Source: Absidia repens (Eukaryota; Mucoromycota; Mucoromycetes; Mucorales; Cunninghamellaceae). Taken from it: 64,000 nucleotides of DNA. Within the stretch, counting starts at the first letter, position 1. Each line of letters opens with the position of its first letter. Positions 58,971 through 64,000 of this stretch are shown in pieces. The notes beneath the pieces were generated by a model. The model saw only the letters and a program-made list of their open reading frames with translations. It had not been told where the DNA came from and did not search any database. Position numbers and translations under genes: made by a program. The stretch lies in the NCBI GenBank assembly GCA_002105175.1, contig MCGE01000052.1:62001-126000 (forward strand), given 5' to 3'.

Positions 58971-59019
58971 GTCCCCAGACAATTGAAAGTATGAATGACT
59001 ATTGTAATAGTAAAAAGAC

Positions 59020-59370
59020 AAGATATATTTTATTCAGTTATAGATATAAACTATGACAGCTAATACTAAACTAATCTAATGACGGTTTCATGATGATCGA
59101 TCAACCTGCGATCTAATGGTGGGTGTCACAAATCTCAAATCCGAAATGAAAGGTTTTACCCTGTTTTGCACTTTTCGAAATGTCCCTGTTTCAAGTTCTA
59201 ACCGCTAATCCAAGTTGAACAGTACCCCATTGAACTCCATTGAAATTGATGTCCTGAAAAAAAAAGTAAGAAAAGAAAAGAGGAAAAAAAAAGTGGCGAG
59301 AGAAAAATTAGAAAAATCAACATGGGCGGAGTGTAAATATGCGCCAACCTTTATTTCAAAAACTCAATTC
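59020..59370 (-). repeat. SINE-like dispersed repeat, copy 6
   Basis: All blocks present: GATATATTTTATTCAGTTAT, TATAAACTATGACAGCTAAT, core TCCGAAATGAAAGG, AGTTCTAACCGCTAATCC, A/G-rich tract, and a degenerate head near 59340. It follows module B-like units, the same order as at 2931-3500 and 11986-12530. Confidence 0.65.
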
Positions 59371-59599
59371 AGAAAATTATGATGAGTAGTTGGGAGGGTT
59401 TTTTTTTTTTTGAGACGTCTGCTAGAATTTGTCAGACGCTTTGAAATAAAATTCAGACATAGGCAGATTTATTTTTTAAGATGCTCAGAAAAAAAAAATT
59501 GAGATGCATCTAAAAAAATCGGGATGGGCAGTTGCAAACTTCTTTCCAGGAATTTACATTAACTATCACGTATTTAGGTGATTCCAAATGATGTGATCC

Positions 59600-59762
59600 T
59601 AGTAGAAACGGGAATGGAATAAACCCAGTTACAATATATTTTTTAGCCACAAAAATTCCCATAAAATTTACCGTCCCAGTTTTTTCTTCCCCAACCCCAA
59701 TTTCATTATATCACCTTCTTCATTAATTTTACCCTCGTCTCAATTTTGAAGTTAACAAACTG
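59600..59762. repeat. MITE-like element, copy 3 (right end)
   Basis: Shares ATATCACCTTCTTCATTAAT-type sequence and the terminal GTCTCAATTTTGAAGTTAAC then AAACTG with copy 2; a TA follows at 59763-59764. The left end was not located with confidence. Confidence 0.5.
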
Positions 59763-59799
59763 TAGCCGGAATTTTGCATGTGGATACCTTTCATTTTTC

Positions 59800-59960
59800 T
59801 TCCCTGAAGAACGTGAACCCCCCCTCCTTAATTTGATATCATACTTATCACCTTTATACTAAACCCGAAATTCTTTATTCATCAATCATTTATATCTATT
59901 ATGCATCATTGTATCATTGCTGTCCCATAGTATCAGCATGCGGCTTTATTTGGTGTAAGT
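59800..59960. repeat. Dispersed repeat D, copy 2
   Basis: Matches 29440-29640 at GAAGAACGTGA and at the block from CATTTATATCTATTATGCAT to CCCATAGTATCAGCAT. Confidence 0.5.
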
Positions 59961-61228
59961 TAATCAATGTATGTATTCTAATCAAAGAGGTCTAGCTACT
60001 CTATGGTAAGTGACAAACGATTCTGCAATAAAGGGGGGTGGGTAAAATGGATGCAAAAAAAAAATCTGACAAGGATGACGGGAGCATTTCAAATTCCGCC
60101 CACGTGGATTTTTATTTTTCTTCTCCCAACTTTATTTTCTCCCTCTCCTTCTTTTTTTCTTCACCATTCAACTTTTTTGAGGTTACGGTAATCTTAGATC
60201 AGTGTAAGGACTAGTTTAGAAATGTCTTTAGAAAGGTTTACATAAGAGGGAAGACAAGATTCGGGAGCACCATTCTTTAGCTTATTAGATTCTTCATTAG
60301 CTTCCTTTGGTATTAGTTTGTCCATTAGTTTGTGTCTACGTCTGAATAAAATATGTTTATTTTTTATTTGCTTTAATGAAGAGTGTCCCAAACGTCTCCC
60401 TCATCTTTTGTACTGTAAAAGAAATCATCCCTCTGTACCATTGCTCCAGTTAGATCAGTGTGAACTGTCGTTAGATGCTTCAAATAAAGATAACACTTGA
60501 GTCTTTCTCAAGTCTTATCTAATATATAAGATTTTATTTTTTACAGTCATATTATTTGTTTAGTGTTCATCATTTTTCAGATCTCTATTAGACGCCCCAT
60601 TTTACAATGCACACTAGGCCGCTAGTGGAGTATCTGTTAATAAAACTATATTCTTTTTATTAACCATCCTGTTACCCATTATATAATAACAACAGCACCA
60701 TTAGTATGACTCGTCAGTGAGTGTCTGATCATACACCTGCTTTTTTATTAGCTTCCTTTCCCACTCACTATAACTATATCCCCCCCCTCTCCATCAGAAT
60801 CCCAGCGCTTGATCGTTCCAACGCATTGTCCCTGTACCCTCTCAAAAAAAATAAAATCCTGGTGAGCCATTTTTGTGGCAGATATCCAAGAAGTTGTTGT
60901 CATAGTACTCACTTATCACGGAAATTTCATAAATGGGGGTTGGAAATACTTTTGTAGCAGTGCCCTTGGTGTAAAGATAATGCCGGATATGAAAAAAGAC
61001 CTTTTTGTTTTTATACGGGGAGAGGGGAGGTTAAACCATCCCTCTGCTCCCGCTTCCCTATTTTTCCGTTTCTTAAAGCTAGAAATTCTGTGTGAATATT
61101 TTTATATACTGTTTTGGTTTGGGTGAGGTAGGGCGACATTTGCTTCGCTGATCGAGTTCGCCGCCTCACATAAAAGTGCTGGGATTTAAATGTTTTTTAT
61201 TGCGCTTTTCTTTCTCACTTTTGAAACA

Positions 61229-62303
61229 ATGGTTGTCCATATTGAAAAGAGCAAGATTAAATGGCTCCCTCTTGAAGCCAATCCTGAAGTGAGCAACAAA
61301 ATATCATGCCCTACTATTTAGATGCCAGTTTCTGATTTTTTTTTCTCTTTTTTGACTGCATGTGTTTCTATGTGCTCTTTTAGGTTTGGACAAAGGTAAA
61401 ATTCTGGCACCTAAAAAGTCTCTCATCAATAGCATACACACACACACACAAAAAAAAAAAAAAAAAGGACGCTCACACGGATTCTACTCACATGTTAGAT
61501 TATCCATGACCATGGCATTGATTCCAAATGGAGCTATACAGACGTTTACGGTAAGTTAAGATGACTGACGCACACACATGAGACTGATGACGTTATCCTT
61601 TTTTTTTTGTTGGTAGGCTTTGACCCTGAGTTATTGGCCATGGTACCGCAACCCGTGAAGGCGGTTATTTTCCTGTTCCCCATCACCGAAGCGTATGAAA
61701 AGTATCGTTTGGATCAAGAAAAACGGATATTGGACGAACAACCCAATGTCGTGGCGGAGACGCAACATGTGCATTTTTTCAAGCAAACCATTTCCAACGC
61801 GTGTGGTATGATTGGTCTTCTTCATTCTTTATCCAACAACCAGCCCACCCCCGCCAGCGCTAGTACCTCCACCCTCTTTCCCACCATTATCCAGGATACC
61901 AAAACGATGACACCTGCTGAACGTGCCACTTATTTGGAAGGATGTGAAGCCTTGGCCAAGGTGCACGCCGAGGGTGCCCAGGAAGGTCAAACGGAAGCAC
62001 CCAGTTTGGAAGAACAAATCTATTTACACTTTATTTGCTATGTGGATATTGGTGGTGATTTGTATGAATTGGATGGACGCCAGGCATTCCCTGTCAATCA
62101 TGGTAAAATTCAGGACTCGTTATTAGAGGTAAGACATTTTGTTTTTTTTTTTTCTCATTCGGGGGAGCATGATCGATGGGATACGGCACTGACAGGTTTC
62201 TTCTTGTGTTTCATAGGATGCCGCAGTGGTGATGAGGAAATTTATGGCACTTGATCCTCAAGAAACGAATTATAGCGCTATTGCTTTGACTTGTGACGAA
62301 TGA
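61229..62303 (+). CDS. UCHL3/YUH1 homologue: Ubiquitin C-terminal hydrolase (UCHL3/Yuh1 type)
   Basis: Five exons (61229-61288, 61384-61395, 61499-61550, 61617-62128, 62217-62303) give 240 residues. Exon 2 is a 12-nt microexon (Val-Trp-Thr-Lys). The UCH active site is complete: QTISNACGMIGLLHSL (oxyanion Gln and catalytic Cys), HFICYVDIGGDLYELDGR (catalytic His and, 15 residues later, Asp). GFDPELLAMVPQPVKAVIFL and DGRQAFPVNHGKIQDSLLED are family blocks. The enzyme trims short adducts from the ubiquitin or Nedd8 C-terminus. A Pro/Ala/Ser/Thr-rich insertion sits in the crossover-loop region. Confidence 0.95.
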
Positions 62304-62549
62304 TCAACGTCAAGACATATCCCCCACCCCTCTTCTTTAGTTTATTGTACATGATTCCATTTTTTTTTTACAACAATAAAATATTTGATTTATTCCACCA
62401 TGATCGTTTTGTAGTTTTATATATATATATATATAAAACAGTGAAGTCGATTTTATTTTTTATTGTTTCTGATGATAAAAAAAAGGGTATGCTATTGTCT
62501 GTTTCTATCTATCTAGGTGCTAATCCTATATATCATATATATAAATCTA

Positions 62550-63287
62550 CTACTTTTCAACTTTCTTGGGTTGAGCTGGTGTCTGTACCTTATCAGGATC
62601 ATGCACACCACAGTAATCGCCCTGTTTGCGTTTATTCTGACATGGCGCACCATCTTTCTTCGTAGCAATGCAGGTATTATCGACCAATTCGAGGCCTTTG
62701 GCATGTATTTTGCAAGACCAACCACGTGTGGTTAACACAGAGGCACGATAGCTACATGTCGTCGTCAACACACATCGTTCTTCAACCGGTAGCACCTCGG
62801 TCAATTCCTCGACAGACAAGGATTCCAGCTGGTCAGGGGTCCATTTACTCGGCCAAATATACCCACGGCGCATGTATTCTGTGCCCAAGACTTCGGGAAA
62901 CAAGGGCCCATAGTGGCTGCCATCCTTTTGCACCAACCGTGCCTTGTGTGACATGTGGATTTTTTCATTGTACACCCAAGCCGGTAACTTGACATGAGTC
63001 GGATCGGCCACATCATAGTACGCCATATTGTTCTTGAACCCACGATGTTCCCATTCCTCCAACATGGCATTGCAATACAGTTTCAGTGCATCCGAATGAC
63101 CATCCCATGCCTTGACCGCTGGGTGATTCACAAACCCAATTCTTTTTTTCTTGTTGCCTTTTTTGATCTTTTTGTCGAGAATGTTGATGATCTGGAAAGT
63201 TTCCACTCGTTGCTTGCCCAGTCTTTTGTTATCCAATATTTTGGCAGTGTCACTAAATATTTGTGAAATAAGAAAGTTATTCACCAT
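62550..63287 (-). CDS. MSMEG_6728-family protein (pyrimidine-dimer-glycosylase-like) with C-terminal zinc ribbon
   Basis: Intronless, 245 residues. TAKILDNKRLGKQRVETFQI, NHPAVKAWDGHSDALKLYCN, SHKARLVQKDGSHYGPLFPE and YIWPS are the hallmarks of the MSMEG_6728 family, often annotated as pyrimidine dimer DNA glycosylase and found mainly in bacteria and large viruses. A second small domain at the C-terminus, CIATKKDGAPCQNKRKQGDY then CGVH, is a CCCH zinc ribbon common at the ends of bacterial and giant-virus proteins. Activity is not established. The open frame extends upstream through poly-T/Phe codons; ATG at 63287 gives the family start. The Lys-rich insertion (KKIKKGNKKKRIG) is unusual. Confidence 0.85.
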   Translation of the reverse strand: MVNNFLISQIFSDTAKILDNKRLGKQRVETFQIINILDKKIKKGNKKKRIGFVNHPAVKAWDGHSDALKLYCNAMLEEWEHRGFKNNMAYYDVADPTHVKLPAWVYNEKIHMSHKARLVQKDGSHYGPLFPEVLGTEYMRRGYIWPSKWTPDQLESLSVEELTEVLPVEERCVLTTTCSYRASVLTTRGWSCKIHAKGLELVDNTCIATKKDGAPCQNKRKQGDYCGVHDPDKVQTPAQPKKVEK

Positions 63288-63600
63288 GATAGTTTTGTTT
63301 TGGGTTGAAAAAAAAAATGAAATGAAAAAAAAAAAAAAAATAAGTGGCAAAGTCGAGTGTTTGTATGAAAAGAGGGTCTAATACAAATGAAACGAATCCT
63401 ATCAAAAACTGCAGGTATGTTTGCTCCTATCAAAATCCACGTAAGCCCGTATTTCCTTTTTTATCTGATCATGCCTGTCCTTCATTTGATTTTTTTGTCG
63501 AAGTGCATTTCATGTAAAAGAAAAGAATTTTATTTTTTATTCACATCCCAAGAAAAAATGATAATGGTAATAATTAAATACAAAGTAACTAACCAATTAA

Positions 63601-64000
63601 CTAAAAGTCATCCGCTACGTACTTTTCTTCATCAATGTAAGAGGCCACGACAATTCTATCAGCAAATTTGCGACCAGCCAATGCTTGTAATGCAGCCATT
63701 GTTTCTTCTTTGGTTTCAAATCGCACAAAGATCTAAAAATAAAAAAAAACAATCAGGAATACTATTCGATCCCCGGTATCGTTCAAATCAATTCAAAAAA
63801 TCAAACTTACACTGCCACAGCCAGGAACCACTTCAGCTCCATTGGGTCGAGGAATCTTCATATCGACAATATTTCCAAATTTAGCGCATTCTTCAGCAAT
63901 ATCTTGCCAGATATCTGGATGAAATAAAATACAAATCAAAAAAACCGTCCTGCTATTTTTCATTTCATTTCATTTCATTTTTTTTTTTTTACCTTGGTAT
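63601..64000 (-). CDS. U2AF2 homologue: U2AF large subunit, C-terminal RRM (partial, runs off window)
   Basis: Three exon pieces (64000-63993 partial, 63914-63811, 63732-63601) give the last part of the protein. YQDIWQDIAEECAKFGNIVD then MKIPRPNGAEVVPGCGSIFV and LAGRKFADRIVVASYIDEEK match the U2AF-homology-motif RRM that ends U2AF65 (family end normally ...Y.. DF). The UHM binds SF1 and so marks the branch site, while the upstream RRMs read the polypyrimidine tract. The 5' part of the gene lies outside the window. Confidence 0.92.

Larger units (their letters stand above)
57358..61228. other. Gene-free repeat island of 3.9 kb
   Basis: The longest stretch without a gene. 57358-58300 has poly-T tracts and no feature; 58344-58970 holds degenerate module B units; 59020-59370 a SINE-like copy; 59600-59762 a MITE end; 59800-59960 repeat D copy 2. 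59970-61228 shows only short frames without domain signals. Confidence 0.55.

Noticed and set aside
60194..60500. Opposed frames of 60-65 codons with natural-looking composition
   Set aside because: No family match, no plausible exon continuation on either side; may be an old gene relic but cannot be supported.

Overview
The window is nuclear DNA of an early-diverging filamentous fungus, most likely Mucoromycota (Mucorales-like); the species cannot be named from sequence alone. The evidence is AT-rich intergenic DNA with very long poly-A/poly-T tracts, genes with many short introns (mostly 50-95 nt, GT-AG), densely packed genes on both strands, and a gene set that is clearly fungal (Dsc4, Ima1, Skn7, Siw14/Oca, Bmt2, Ipi3, KKXX-tagged UDP-GlcNAc transporter, Tim8). 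I could join exons for 31 protein genes. No rRNA gene, convincing tRNA gene, CRISPR array or plasmid feature was seen.

Layout. 0-10 kb: a BAHD-type acyltransferase, a repeat-rich gap, then a divergent pair of Dnmt2 tRNA methyltransferase and a very long seven-helix receptor-like protein, followed by a PRA1 protein. 11-13 kb: a gene-free repeat island. 13-20 kb: oligoribonuclease, then a minus-strand run of an Oca/Siw14-type (pseudo)phosphatase, Dsc4, a Golgi type II glycosyltransferase-like protein and an R3H-SUZ RNA-binding protein. 21-35 kb: Ima1, a SAAL1-like protein, a mini-glutaredoxin, Ipi3/WDR18, a bHLH factor, Skn7, SF3B4/Hsh49 and Bmt2. 36-48 kb: a 1458-residue unrecognised protein ending in zinc knuckles, an intronless F-box/LRR protein, a UDP-GlcNAc transporter, Tim8, a hotdog thioesterase and eIF6. 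50-57 kb: a UBE2W-type E2, an FMN-binding PNPOx-like protein, eL28, a small acidic protein and a SAM methyltransferase. 57.4-61.2 kb: a second gene-free repeat island. 61-64 kb: UCHL3-type deubiquitinase, an intronless MSMEG_6728-family protein with a zinc-ribbon tail, and the 3' end of the U2AF large subunit.

The genes are mostly housekeeping and do not form one pathway. Themes do recur: ribosome biogenesis (Ipi3, Bmt2, eIF6, eL28), pre-mRNA splicing (SF3B4, U2AF large subunit), ubiquitin handling (Dsc4, UBE2W, UCH, F-box) and Golgi/ER membrane function (PRA1, Dsc4, glycosyltransferase-like, UDP-GlcNAc transporter).

Most striking observations: (1) the UBE2W gene can only be joined in frame through an exon of one nucleotide (position 51188), flanked by perfect splice sites and restoring a conserved His; (2) several other very small exons (10, 12, 17 and 21 nt) and a GC-AG intron in Dnmt2; (3) an intronless bacterial/viral-type MSMEG_6728-family gene with a C-terminal zinc ribbon; (4) a tRNA-derived SINE-like family, a composite repeat found twice 9 kb apart, and a TA-flanked MITE-like family; (5) three genes with apparent single-base frameshifts, which may be assembly errors; (6) a large unrecognised protein built from symmetric phase-0 exons, two of which share a duplicated motif.
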